From the NCBI GenBank assembly GCA_964612675.1, contig CAZTDD010000147.1, positions 1 through 16,044 of the forward strand: 16,044 nucleotides of DNA, written 5' to 3'. Of the stretch, positions 1 through 7,575 are shown in pieces (the first letter of the stretch is position 1; every line of letters starts with the position of its first letter). This DNA comes from CAZTDD01 sp964612675 (GTDB lineage Bacteria > Hinthialibacterota > Hinthialibacteria > Hinthialibacterales > JAKPRU01). Below the pieces are notes generated by a model. The model was not told where the DNA came from. It saw nothing but the letters and a program-made list of their open reading frames with translations, and ran no database searches. A program made the position numbers and the translations under genes.

Positions 1-126
1 ACCGAATCTGATCCTTGAAAATACATCACAAAAACAGGACAATCAACGCGGTGCACCCCACATCACTACTCGGAATGTAGCGCGCAATGACAGTCTTGTC
101 AATAAGAAATTTTGGGGTTTTTAGCT

Positions 127-176
127 TGGTCCAGGAGTCCAACTCCTGCATCAAGGAACATCTGATGCTTGGACCA
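127..176. repeat. Palindromic repeat, predicted three-way junction
   Basis: Bases 127-132 (tggtcc) pair with 171-176 (ggacca). Inside this stem lie two further hairpins: 133-138 (aggagt) with 142-147 (actcct), loop cca; and 148-153 (gcatca) with 163-168 (tgatgc). The left half matches the simple perfect hairpin at 7545-7575 (core tggtccaggagt), so this looks like a family member with an extra arm. No T-run follows on either strand, so a terminator role is unlikely. Function unknown. Confidence 0.6.
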
Positions 177-230
177 GAAGAAGAACTAATGGGGCTGGAA
201 GAATCGGTGAGGTAACTAACGAGAGACGAG

Positions 231-260
231 CAAAAAAACGGGCGGCCGATTGACCGCCCA
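231..260 (-). terminator. Intrinsic terminator of the leuB-like gene
   Basis: Read on the minus strand, GGGCGG (259-254) pairs with CCGCCC (245-240) around an 8-nt loop. One C is followed by a run of seven T (238-232). It lies about 50 nt past the stop codon of the leuB-like gene, as expected for a rho-independent terminator. Confidence 0.8.
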
Positions 261-308
261 TTTTCTGCTATCTATGCATATCTTCAAAGGCTATTCGAAT
301 CATTGCCT

Positions 309-1388
309 TTACATATCCGCCACGCGTTGGGCGATGGCGTCGCCGATCTTTGTGGTTGACATGCCCGCCTTCTGAATGTCCGAGACGCCGAGCCCCGGCA
401 AGGTACCCGATCCGAGAAAGTCCGCAATCGCCTTGTCCAACATCTCCGCTGCTTTATCCTCGCGTAAGTGATCGAGCATCATCTGCGCCGAACAGATTGC
501 AGCAAGCGGGTTGATTACGTTCTTTCCCGTGTACTTCGGTGCACTGCCACCGATCGGCTCGAACATCGAGGTCCCTTCCGGGTTGATGTTGCCGCCTGCC
601 GCGACACCCATGCCACCCTGCACCATCGCACCGAGATCCGTAATGATGTCGCCGAACATGTTTCCCGTGACGATCACATCAAACCATTCCGGATTCTTCA
701 CCATCCACATCGTGATCGCGTCCACGTGGGCATAGTCCCGCTTAATATCGGGATACTCTCTTTGTCCTATATCATGGAAGGCTCGCTCCCAGAGATCGTA
801 TACATACGTCAACACATTTGTTTTCCCACAGAGAGTGAGTGTTTTCTCTTGATTACGTCGTTTTGTGTAGTCGAACGCAAACCGTAAACACCGATCCACA
901 TCGAACCGAGTGTAAACCATCTCCTGAATGGCGACTTCGTTCGGAGAGTCCTTCTTGATAATCCCGCCGCCGCCGGTATAAAGACCCGCGCAATTCTCAC
1001 GCACGACGACAAAATCGATCTCTTCCGGTCCCTTATCTTTGATTGGTGTCCAAACTCCCGGATAGAGTTTCACCGGCCGGAGATTGATGTATTGATCCAA
1101 CTCGAATCGAAGGCGCAGGAGGATGCCCTTCTCTAAAATGCCCGGCTTGACGTCCGGGTGCCCGATGGCGCCCAGGAAAATCGCGTGATATTGACGCAGT
1201 TCCTCGACGGCGCTGTCAGGCAAAATCTCTCCCTTGGCAAGATAGCGGTCGCCTCCGAAATCGTAGGTCGTAAACTCCATTTTGAAACCGACTTTGTCTT
1301 GCAGGACTTTGAGAACCTTGACTCCCTCGTCGGCGACTTCCGGTCCCGTGCCGTCGCCCGGGAGAACTGCGATCTTATAGGTGTTCAT
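309..1388 (-). CDS. leuB: 3-isopropylmalate dehydrogenase-like enzyme
   Basis: Member of the isocitrate/isopropylmalate dehydrogenase family: NAD(P)-dependent oxidative decarboxylation of a 2-hydroxy diacid, most likely 3-isopropylmalate in leucine synthesis (cytosolic). The 359-aa length is normal for LeuB. Visible motifs are GDGTGPEV (11-18), a LeuB-type substrate helix LRLRFELDQYINLRP (91-105), VRENCAGLYTGGGG with catalytic Tyr137, KTNVL (Lys189), and metal aspartates D223, D247 and D251. The cofactor loop is unusual: GGSAPKYTGKN (280-290) has Gly280 where LeuB has His, and Lys285-Tyr286 where NAD-type LeuB has Asp-Ile. This resembles the NADP-binding Lys-Tyr of E. coli isocitrate dehydrogenase. 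ATG start, with GAGGT about 6 nt upstream. No other leucine genes are adjacent, so a related substrate (for example tartrate or malate) is not excluded. Confidence 0.85.
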   Translation of the reverse strand: MNTYKIAVLPGDGTGPEVADEGVKVLKVLQDKVGFKMEFTTYDFGGDRYLAKGEILPDSAVEELRQYHAIFLGAIGHPDVKPGILEKGILLRLRFELDQYINLRPVKLYPGVWTPIKDKGPEEIDFVVVRENCAGLYTGGGGIIKKDSPNEVAIQEMVYTRFDVDRCLRFAFDYTKRRNQEKTLTLCGKTNVLTYVYDLWERAFHDIGQREYPDIKRDYAHVDAITMWMVKNPEWFDVIVTGNMFGDIITDLGAMVQGGMGVAAGGNINPEGTSMFEPIGGSAPKYTGKNVINPLAAICSAQMMLDHLREDKAAEMLDKAIADFLGSGTLPGLGVSDIQKAGMSTTKIGDAIAQRVADM

Positions 1389-1489
1389 AGGTAACCTCTG
1401 ACTAGGTGGTTTTGGAGCAGTATGCGTGGCCGGAGGTGGATCGGATACGATCGAACAGATTTCCGGCTTGTGACTGCAAAAGAAAAGAA

Positions 1490-1518
1490 TTCATACCACG
1501 CTGCATCCGGCTGGACAA
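1490..1518 (-). promoter_or_regulatory. leuB: Possible sigma70-type promoter for the leuB-like gene
   Basis: On the minus strand TTGTCC (1518-1513) and TATGAA (1495-1490) are separated by 17 nt. They lie about 100 nt upstream of the leuB-like start, in the gap after the phosphodiesterase stop codon. This is a consensus match only; no terminator separates the two genes, so read-through is also possible. Confidence 0.35.
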
Positions 1519-1544
1519 GGCAACCTGTGGGTTCGCTTCCCTGG

Positions 1545-4298
1545 CTAAAAGAACGCGGTGGGGGTCGGAGTCTCTGAAATTCCGGGGACCGGCGTCGGCT
1601 GCTGCGCGCCGGAAGACGCAGTAGCCGCTTGTATCACAGCAGTTGCGGTAGGGGTCTCAATAGCCGTACCGGATTCGATATTTGCTACGGCTGGACTCAC
1701 ATCTTCAATTTCGGACCCCGTTGCCTGAACCTCCCCGGTTGCGGAATCCGGTTCAGGAGGGGGAACGGGGCCGGCACCCTCTTCGTCCGTGGGTTCGAGC
1801 TCCTCGGGGGCTACAGTGGGAGTAAGCGTGGGAGTGAGCGTCGGGATTTCTTGAGGGATTGCCGGTCCCAGCAAATCCCTTCCGCTCATGCTTTCGGGCA
1901 CCGGACGATCGAAATACTGCAGAATGGTCGGGGCGATGTCGAGTATGGACGGATTTTCATAGCTGATGGGATGGTCGCAGAGGAGAAAGCCTGGAACCTG
2001 AGACGCAGGCGCGCTCGCATGACCGGCGCTCCATTTCTCCGTATTATCCTGAATAATGTGTGAATCGGTCCTTCCCAGAACGTTATTCCAGCTGGATCGA
2101 TATCCTTCTGAAAAACCAACCACCAAATCCGGCGCATCGCTTTCTTCTTCCACCATAGAATCGGGCCACATTTCTTTTCCGACGCCTACCCATGAGACAA
2201 CCCGTTCGCCCGCATGTCCCGGGCGTTCGTCGGTAAATCTAAGCAGTTCTCGACGGATATTGTTACACAGGCTGTCATACTCGGAAGGCGGCACAATCCC
2301 CTCGGGTTCGCGGCCTTCACGGTTGATATAAATGTGCCCGAACCCTAACGAGTATGCTTCCGTTTGAGACCAATCGACTCCTTCAATGAATAACCGTCCG
2401 CTTCGAAGACGGGTGAATGTCGCCGGTTCCACTGTTTCGTCCTTTAGTGTCATGTACCCCTTTTGAACAAGCCAGTTGTTTAGATTGACCTGGTACCGAA
2501 AAGGCCGAACGCCGTGATCCGATACAACAACCAACACCGTGTTGGCATCGATCGAGTCGAGAGCTTTTCCAATGATTGCGTCCATTTGGACATAAACCTG
2601 CTTGAGCGTGTTTCTGTACTTTGCCGCCGCACGTGGATCGTACCGTGGGTGAAGCGGATCCAGATGCCGACCCATCACCGTCGCAACCCGGTCGGCTGCA
2701 TCGAATACCGAAAGGAATAAACTGGTTTTCTTGTTCTCTAAGGTATAGAACGTGATAGCCTCCTGCAGGCGCAGGCGGTCTAACACCTCCTGCAGGAACG
2801 CCTCTTCATCGAGTTTCTCGTCACAAAGCCCGAAGGTCTCCGCCGAGCGCCCTTTTGTTTCAAAGGCTCCAAGGTGTTCGGCTAGTTCCTTGGCGTAACC
2901 GGATGGATGAGAGATTGGCAGGACCGAATCCTTCGGATCGGCGATCACCGTATGCATATATACATTCAATTCGGGGTTCACCGACTGAAGATAGAACCGC
3001 GTCAGTCCGTGTATGCGCGAGAAGGGAGTGATCGAATAAGTTACTTCGAACCAACCACTCCATTCATTTTGGAAGATCATATTCTTGTTGTCCTCGAAAT
3101 CGACAACAACGGAGCTTTCATCCGCAATACGAAATCCGACCGGTTTTGTGATAGACGGGGGCATCCCCGGACGTTCTTCGAGCGCACGCTGCTCTTTCAA
3201 GAGGTTTTCTTCCTGTTGTCGGTAATCTCGAACCGTCTTGCGCAGTCCGTCCTTGTCGGGATGATCTTCTTGTGCAAGCCAGTCGATGGCTTCCGGGCCG
3301 TCCGGACCATCGACAATTGCTCGAAGCCGTTTGAGATCCGCGAGATGTTTTTGGCGTGTCGAAACCGATCCTGTCCGAAGATCTTCCCCCACGCGGCCTA
3401 TGACTGTGTACAGATGTTCGCGATCCGTTTCGGCTGTTCTGGAGCCGTCTGCTCGTTCGAGCAGCCACAGAAGAACTTGCCTCTCCACTCGTTTGAGGGT
3501 CACTCCAAGGCGCTTGCCTCGAACCGTTGTAATCTTGTCTTGGACAACCGGATTCCAGAAACCGCCGAACTCTCCACGGTACCATTCATCGTCTTGTCGC
3601 ACCGGCACGAGTCGACCCCCCAGGAGCGTGGATTTCTCGTCTTCATAGGAGGAGGAAAAATGGAAATACGCAACTCGATTTCCCATCAAATCGGGGGTCT
3701 CGCTCCCCGATAGGCTGGTGACTCGCGACTTGTCAGGTGCAGGAAATGTATTGGGCGCTCGAACAAGAATCGAAGGTATCTTTTGTTCCGAAAGAATCTC
3801 CCAGAACGTCGGGCTGTTTCGTTTTGAGGTATATCGAGTTCCGCTTGTCTTCAAAAGCCCCCAGACAAAGTTCGCATCTTCCGCAGCATACGTGGAATGC
3901 GGAGAAATCCAGTACGTTCCCCATGGGCGGCCGATCGAACCGAATATACCGTGGGTGCCCGGCTCGGTACCGGTCGCAAAGGATGTCCAGGTGACCGGCG
4001 ATTCGGGAGGGTTGACCGTTTCTAAAGTATGTAGCCCTCCGCGGTTCGCCAGCCGACGGAAATTTGGGAGGTCGTCCCAATACTCCTGAAGAAGATCCGG
4101 GTCCGCCCCATCGAAACCGAGGATCACCATTTTCTGCGATACCGGTTTTGCACGATTCATGTACCATTGATATCCCCAATACCCCCCGGCTGCGATCGCG
4201 GCCAGTAGGGCAATCTTCACCACCATTCTCAGCGGCGAGCGTTTTCGACGGAAATACTCACGGCGGCGAAGTTTGATCTGATTGGGGCGGATACTCAC
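1545..4298 (-). CDS. Membrane-anchored alkaline phosphatase superfamily phosphodiesterase
   Basis: A 917-aa protein of the type I phosphodiesterase/nucleotide pyrophosphatase family (metal-dependent phospho-ester hydrolysis); the substrate is unknown. A basic N-terminus (1-24) and one membrane segment (about 26-48) predict an exported domain anchored in the membrane. Metal and catalytic motifs: GFDGAD (61-66, Asp63), a nucleophile region SPVTWTSFATG (100-110, Thr103 or Thr105), PGTHGIFG (113-120), DRVATVMGRHLDPLHP (535-550), SDHG (592-595), and His759 in SAGHAS. Residues about 215-400 form an insertion with a charged, coiled-coil-like stretch (about 300-375). From about 815 to the end the protein is a low-complexity Thr/Pro/Glu tail, probably an extracellular linker or wall-spanning stalk. 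GTG start, 7 nt after the sirtuin stop codon, so co-transcribed with it. Confidence 0.85.
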   Translation of the reverse strand: MSIRPNQIKLRRREYFRRKRSPLRMVVKIALLAAIAAGGYWGYQWYMNRAKPVSQKMVILGFDGADPDLLQEYWDDLPNFRRLANRGGLHTLETVNPPESPVTWTSFATGTEPGTHGIFGSIGRPWGTYWISPHSTYAAEDANFVWGLLKTSGTRYTSKRNSPTFWEILSEQKIPSILVRAPNTFPAPDKSRVTSLSGSETPDLMGNRVAYFHFSSSYEDEKSTLLGGRLVPVRQDDEWYRGEFGGFWNPVVQDKITTVRGKRLGVTLKRVERQVLLWLLERADGSRTAETDREHLYTVIGRVGEDLRTGSVSTRQKHLADLKRLRAIVDGPDGPEAIDWLAQEDHPDKDGLRKTVRDYRQQEENLLKEQRALEERPGMPPSITKPVGFRIADESSVVVDFEDNKNMIFQNEWSGWFEVTYSITPFSRIHGLTRFYLQSVNPELNVYMHTVIADPKDSVLPISHPSGYAKELAEHLGAFETKGRSAETFGLCDEKLDEEAFLQEVLDRLRLQEAITFYTLENKKTSLFLSVFDAADRVATVMGRHLDPLHPRYDPRAAAKYRNTLKQVYVQMDAIIGKALDSIDANTVLVVVSDHGVRPFRYQVNLNNWLVQKGYMTLKDETVEPATFTRLRSGRLFIEGVDWSQTEAYSLGFGHIYINREGREPEGIVPPSEYDSLCNNIRRELLRFTDERPGHAGERVVSWVGVGKEMWPDSMVEEESDAPDLVVGFSEGYRSSWNNVLGRTDSHIIQDNTEKWSAGHASAPASQVPGFLLCDHPISYENPSILDIAPTILQYFDRPVPESMSGRDLLGPAIPQEIPTLTPTLTPTVAPEELEPTDEEGAGPVPPPEPDSATGEVQATGSEIEDVSPAVANIESGTAIETPTATAVIQAATASSGAQQPTPVPGISETPTPTAFF

Positions 4299-4305
4299 AG
4301 CGCAA

Positions 4306-5049
4306 TCAGTCCCCTTTCACGAGTTGAGGTAGAATCTCTCCCGATGCACCCCGCAGAGCGATATCGGCCACTGAAGAGAAATCGGTCTCTCCCGGATTAA
4401 TTTCGACGACCAATGCGCCTTCTCTTCGGCATTCCATAGCCCAGGAGACAATGTAGCCGAAACTCGCTTCCGTTCCGATCACCAGGGCGATATCCGGGGA
4501 TTCCTGCTCGATAAAACGGTCGACGAGAGCGCACTGAATCGGAGAAATGGTTTCTCCAAACCAGACCACATTCGGCCGAAGCAACGCCCCGCATTCACAA
4601 TGCGGTGGGAGCTCCGGGAACGGCGCTTCACGGTTTACGGCGACTTTACCTTCGCGTGTACAGCGGACCTCCCAAATGGACCCGTGTATGTGGACGATCC
4701 GTTGCGAACCCGCTTGTTCGTGAAGGTCGTCCACATTCTGCGTGAGAATCAACATGCTCTCCTTTTGCCTCTCGAGTTCAGCAAGGGCTGCATGGCCGGG
4801 ATTGGGTGAACATTCCAACAGATTAACACGCCGATGCTCGTAGAACTCCCATACCATCTTCGGGTCGCCTGCGAAGGCTTCCGGCGTAGCGACTTTCATC
4901 GGATCGATTTGATTCCAGATTCCGCCGACTGTTCGAAACGTGGGTACACCGCTTTCCGCCGAGACCCCCGCTCCGGTTATCACGAAGACGGATTTGGCTT
5001 CATCGAGGCGGTTTCGCACTACTTGCAGATCGCTGGACTCGGTATTCAT
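4306..5049 (-). CDS. cobB: Class III (SIRT5-like) NAD-dependent protein deacylase
   Basis: Sirtuin of 247 aa that removes acyl groups from lysine using NAD. Motifs: TGAGVSAESGVPTFR (25-39), TQNVDDLHEQAG (103-114), catalytic His122 in IHGSIW, and LLRPNVVWFGE (156-166). Tyr70 and Arg73 (YxxR) mark class III, which acts on succinyl, malonyl or glutaryl lysine. The zinc site is degenerate: Cys130, Cys151 and Cys153 are present, but Glu133 replaces the second cysteine of the first pair. The usual GTS NAD-binding motif is GTE (192-194). I chose ATG 5049 because its ATGA overlaps the upstream stop and GGAGGAG (5066-5060) lies 10 nt upstream. The reading frame stays open to 5205, but that part overlaps the preceding gene and encodes only a low-complexity Arg/Pro-rich leader. 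Confidence 0.9.
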   Translation of the reverse strand: MNTESSDLQVVRNRLDEAKSVFVITGAGVSAESGVPTFRTVGGIWNQIDPMKVATPEAFAGDPKMVWEFYEHRRVNLLECSPNPGHAALAELERQKESMLILTQNVDDLHEQAGSQRIVHIHGSIWEVRCTREGKVAVNREAPFPELPPHCECGALLRPNVVWFGETISPIQCALVDRFIEQESPDIALVIGTEASFGYIVSWAMECRREGALVVEINPGETDFSSVADIALRGASGEILPQLVKGD

Positions 5050-6410
5050 TGATAGAATTCTCCTCCGAGAGCAATGGCCAGGAACGCGGCCAGGAAAGCG
5101 GCCAGGAAAGCTCCCACACAGGTATTCATGAAGTTTTTCCAATCGCTGTCGAGTTCGACGTCGCCTTTGCCTGCAAATTCGGATCTGACCGATTCGAGCC
5201 AGCAAGCTGCCGCCGCTCCTGCAATTGCCGCGGGGGCGGTCAATGCCTGACAGACCCCCAGTATCGCTCCAAGGCCCGCAAATACGATTACCGCAGCGAC
5301 GCCCAGCAGACTTCCTTCGGCCGTCACGGCGCCCGGCGTCCTGGGTTCGACAGCCAGTTCACTGAGCGGCAGACAGGGATCTCGACCGTACAGAATTCCC
5401 AATTCGGTGCTGATTCGGTCACAAAGTGCGGTTGCCAAGGCGGCGAGATACATGAGTTGAAGAAAGGAGTCCATGCCTTCAGTGACCGCCCAAATCAGCG
5501 CGAGGCAAAGGGGCAGGGCACAGTTTGCCAGCGCGTGACGGCTGCCTCGATGACGCCGCTCTTCAAATGAGATCTCATCCCCGCTTCCCTGAACAAAGCG
5601 ATACCACGCGGCGGCGGAAACCAGGATCAAGAAAAACAGTAACAGCACGTAAGCCGCAGGGCCACCGAGGATATACACAAGAATCCCGATCGCAGCCCCG
5701 CCGAACGCCCCGTTTGTATTCGTTAAACGAAGATGACGGAAGATCGCCGCGACAACAGCGTTCAACAGCAGTGCGAACACCAGCGAGCCCGTCGTCAGCG
5801 GGGCGGAGCTCCAGTCCGCCTCCAGGCCGCTGAAAATCCAAAGGGATACGCCGCCGACAAGAGGTGTGAGGAAATTGTCGTCGATCGGCAACAACAGCGT
5901 CTCTGCAAGCCCGGCGATGGAGGCGCTGACCAATGCCACCAGAAGTATCCATGGACTGTACACGGCCGACGGCTCGGTCCATACCATCAGAATCGCGCTG
6001 ATCAGCGTTCCTCCAATGATGAATGCAATTAAGCCGCCGAGCGATTTCTTTGGATTCCACGGAAGCGGCATCAGTGAGTAGAAACGTCCGGCCAATGCGG
6101 AAAGGCCGTCACCGACAGCCAGCATCGCCCATGCTCCCGCGACGATCTCCAAACGATGAGGAAACAGAAGAACCAACACGCAAAGCGCGGCGGGGTACGC
6201 CACAATCCCGCCGAATCGATCATCCTCCGAGCGGAACAGCCGAGGAGCATATAGGGTAAATGCAAATGCGTTGTGAAGCAGTATCAGAAAGGCCAAGAAA
6301 AACGCCCATGGAGCCGGCAGGAAGCGAAGGAGAAACGCCGGCAGAACCGCAACAATGTGAACGACCTGACGAATTGACTCGCTGGATAATGTCTCTTTTT
6401 CGGTTTCCAT
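5046..6410 (-). CDS. Fused phytol/dolichol-kinase-like and DUF92 (VTE6-like) membrane protein
   Basis: A 454-aa polytopic membrane protein of two domains. Residues 1 to about 205 resemble the CTP-dependent phytol/dolichol kinase and CDP-diglyceride synthase group: GDGLSALAGR (100-109), NPKKSLGG (119-126), and an acidic ET..DD stretch (170-178). Residues about 210-454 match DUF92, the family of plant/cyanobacterial phytyl-phosphate kinase VTE6: LTNTNGAFGGAAIG (229-242), DRISTELG (331-338), GAVTAEGSLLG (360-370), and DWKNFMNTCVGA (423-434). By family knowledge the two halves would phosphorylate a prenyl alcohol twice, giving a diphosphate; the actual substrate is inferred. I chose ATG 6410, which has GGAGGG about 14 nt upstream. 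GTG 6416 is an alternative, and the frame stays open to 6452. The gene ends in ATGA overlap with the sirtuin gene. Confidence 0.8.
   Translation of the reverse strand: METEKETLSSESIRQVVHIVAVLPAFLLRFLPAPWAFFLAFLILLHNAFAFTLYAPRLFRSEDDRFGGIVAYPAALCVLVLLFPHRLEIVAGAWAMLAVGDGLSALAGRFYSLMPLPWNPKKSLGGLIAFIIGGTLISAILMVWTEPSAVYSPWILLVALVSASIAGLAETLLLPIDDNFLTPLVGGVSLWIFSGLEADWSSAPLTTGSLVFALLLNAVVAAIFRHLRLTNTNGAFGGAAIGILVYILGGPAAYVLLLFFLILVSAAAWYRFVQGSGDEISFEERRHRGSRHALANCALPLCLALIWAVTEGMDSFLQLMYLAALATALCDRISTELGILYGRDPCLPLSELAVEPRTPGAVTAEGSLLGVAAVIVFAGLGAILGVCQALTAPAAIAGAAAACWLESVRSEFAGKGDVELDSDWKNFMNTCVGAFLAAFLAAFLAIALGGEFYQ
5076..5111. repeat. Three tandem 12-bp repeats inside a membrane helix
   Basis: Units 5076-5087, 5088-5099 and 5100-5111 read ggccaggaaagc, the first with one mismatch (aacgc). 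On the minus strand they encode Ala-Phe-Leu-Ala repeats in the last membrane helix of the DUF92 domain. A 12-nt period keeps the frame whatever the copy number. Confidence 0.85.
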
Positions 6411-6463
6411 AGTCACGGACAAGCCCTCCACTGAGATTGCGCCCCACAGCATTGCAGGCTAAG

Positions 6464-6517
6464 CGATAGGCTATGCTATCGTCAATCCACCTGAATTTGA
6501 ACATTCTATGCATAGAA
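6464..6517. promoter_or_regulatory. Two palindromes upstream of the fused kinase gene
   Basis: A perfect 14-bp palindrome ttctatgcatagaa lies at 6504-6517, and an inverted repeat cgatag...ctatcg lies at 6464-6481. They are in the short gap between the yugP-like terminator and the kinase start, where the operon promoter must lie. They could be operators; I cannot place a convincing -35/-10 pair. Confidence 0.35.
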
Positions 6518-6533
6518 AGGAATGCTCCTCCAC

Positions 6534-6563
6534 AAAAAAAAGGCCGGATCAATCGATCCGGCC
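6534..6563 (-). terminator. Intrinsic terminator of the yugP-like gene
   Basis: On the minus strand a perfect 9-bp stem GGCCGGATC/GATCCGGCC (6563-6542) with a 4-nt loop is followed directly by eight T (6541-6534). It lies about 30 nt past the stop of the metallopeptidase gene and isolates it from the kinase operon. Confidence 0.92.
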
Positions 6564-6590
6564 CCTTTCCGTATAGCTTGTTCTCTGTGT

Positions 6591-7286
6591 CTACTCGTCT
6601 CGCAGCCCGATCAGATACAGAAGCGTCAAGATCGCGGACAGGGCTGCTGCCACATAGGTTAACGCCGCCGCATCCAGGACTTTCTTCGCGTGTTTGTTCT
6701 CGTCCATGGTGACGATTCCATTCTCCGTCAGAACCGCCATGGCACGAGTGCTCGCGTTGTATTCGACCGGCAGCGTGACCACGCTGAAAACCACCGCCAT
6801 TGCGTAGCCAAGGATACCGATATCGAACAGAACGCCTCCGATCATCCCTTTTCCAACGCCGAGCATCAGGCCGATGAGGATCAATGGGAACGCCATGTTG
6901 CTGCCGATATTCGCAACGGGAAAGAAACTGTTGCGAAATGTGAGTGGAACATAGCCCGTATCATGCTGAAGGGCGTGTCCACACTCGTGGGCGGCAATTC
7001 CCAACGCTGCGACCGACCGGCTATTGTGAACGCCGTCGGACAGCCGGAGTACTTTGTTACGCGGATCGTAATGATCCGTGAGTTCTCCAGAGACATGCTC
7101 GACGGGCACGTGTTGAAGCCCCGCGCTGTCCAGTATATATCGAGCCGCCTGGGCTCCTGTCAGTCCGCGGCGGTTCGCCATTTGGCTGTATTTCTGATAG
7201 GTGCTTTTCACCTTGCCCTGCGCATACAGTCCGAACAGAAGGGCCGGCGCCAGGTAAATAAGATACATGGGGTCAAAGAAAAACAT
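6591..7286 (-). CDS. yugP: YugP-like membrane zinc metallopeptidase
   Basis: A 231-aa protein of the YugP/Zn_peptidase_2 family, probably an integral membrane protease; no physiological substrate is established to my knowledge. The zinc motif HECGH is at 100-104 within GIAAHECGHALQH, and Glu175 in PVEYNAS is a candidate third ligand. Hydrophobic segments are at about 5-22, 120-145, 150-173 and 205-228. The stretch before the active site, GELTDHYDPRNKVLRLSDGVH, is typical of the family. Full length. The ATG start has AAAGGAGG 8 nt upstream, the best ribosome binding site in the window, and the gene has its own promoter and terminator, so it appears monocistronic. Confidence 0.93.
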   Translation of the reverse strand: MFFFDPMYLIYLAPALLFGLYAQGKVKSTYQKYSQMANRRGLTGAQAARYILDSAGLQHVPVEHVSGELTDHYDPRNKVLRLSDGVHNSRSVAALGIAAHECGHALQHDTGYVPLTFRNSFFPVANIGSNMAFPLILIGLMLGVGKGMIGGVLFDIGILGYAMAVVFSVVTLPVEYNASTRAMAVLTENGIVTMDENKHAKKVLDAAALTYVAAALSAILTLLYLIGLRDE

Positions 7287-7322
7287 CTCGATGGCCTCCT
7301 TTCAACGACCAACTTTACACCT

Positions 7323-7351
7323 AGTATAACGAGCAAAGAAGATGCCAGCAA
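7323..7351 (-). promoter_or_regulatory. yugP: Probable promoter of the yugP-like gene
   Basis: On the minus strand TTGCTG (7351-7346) and TATACT (7328-7323) are spaced by 17 nt. The -10 box matches five of six consensus bases; the -35 box is weak. It lies about 40 nt upstream of the start codon. Confidence 0.5.
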
Positions 7352-7544
7352 CTTGGGTAGATAAGATTTCTCTATATCTCACTGTTCTATAAAGGTTTAC
7401 GGAACGATATTTAATGTATGAACACTGTATCTGTGCCGTTTTGGACCACCTTCCGATCCATTATATACGATTGGAGAAGGAGATTGTTTCGTTTACATAG
7501 ATGCGAGTGTTTCCTATGGCTGGTCCGATACGAATGACTCTACG

Positions 7545-7575
7545 GCTGGTCCAGGAGTTCAACTCCTGGACCAGC
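7545..7575. repeat. Perfect 14-bp hairpin repeat
   Basis: Bases 7545-7558 (gctggtccaggagt) are the exact reverse complement of 7562-7575, with a 3-nt loop. The core recurs at 127-148. It lies about 55 nt after the receiver gene stop codon. It lacks a T-run on the minus strand, so it is better read as an interspersed palindromic repeat that might stabilise mRNA 3' ends. Confidence 0.8.

Larger units (their letters stand above)
1..308. other. Intergenic region downstream of the leuB-like gene
   Basis: No credible coding sequence is visible in this stretch. It holds the intrinsic terminator of the leuB-like gene (231-260) and a folded palindromic repeat (127-176) related to the hairpin at 7545-7575. 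Bases 1-120 are AT-richer than the genes, and I see no recognisable feature in them. The gene on the left lies outside the window, so the direction of its transcription is unknown. Confidence 0.6.

Noticed and set aside
2907..3713. 268-codon open frame on the plus strand
   Set aside because: It lies wholly inside the phosphodiesterase gene on the opposite strand, lacks family motifs, and has a composition expected of an antisense shadow.
5049..5205. N-terminal extension of the sirtuin to 5205
   Set aside because: It overlaps the 3' end of the kinase gene and encodes only a low-complexity Arg/Pro-rich leader; ATG 5049 has a good ribosome binding site and ATGA coupling.
7545..7575. Terminator of the receiver operon
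   Set aside because: The stem is perfect, but no T-run follows it on the minus strand, and a related copy occurs in another context.
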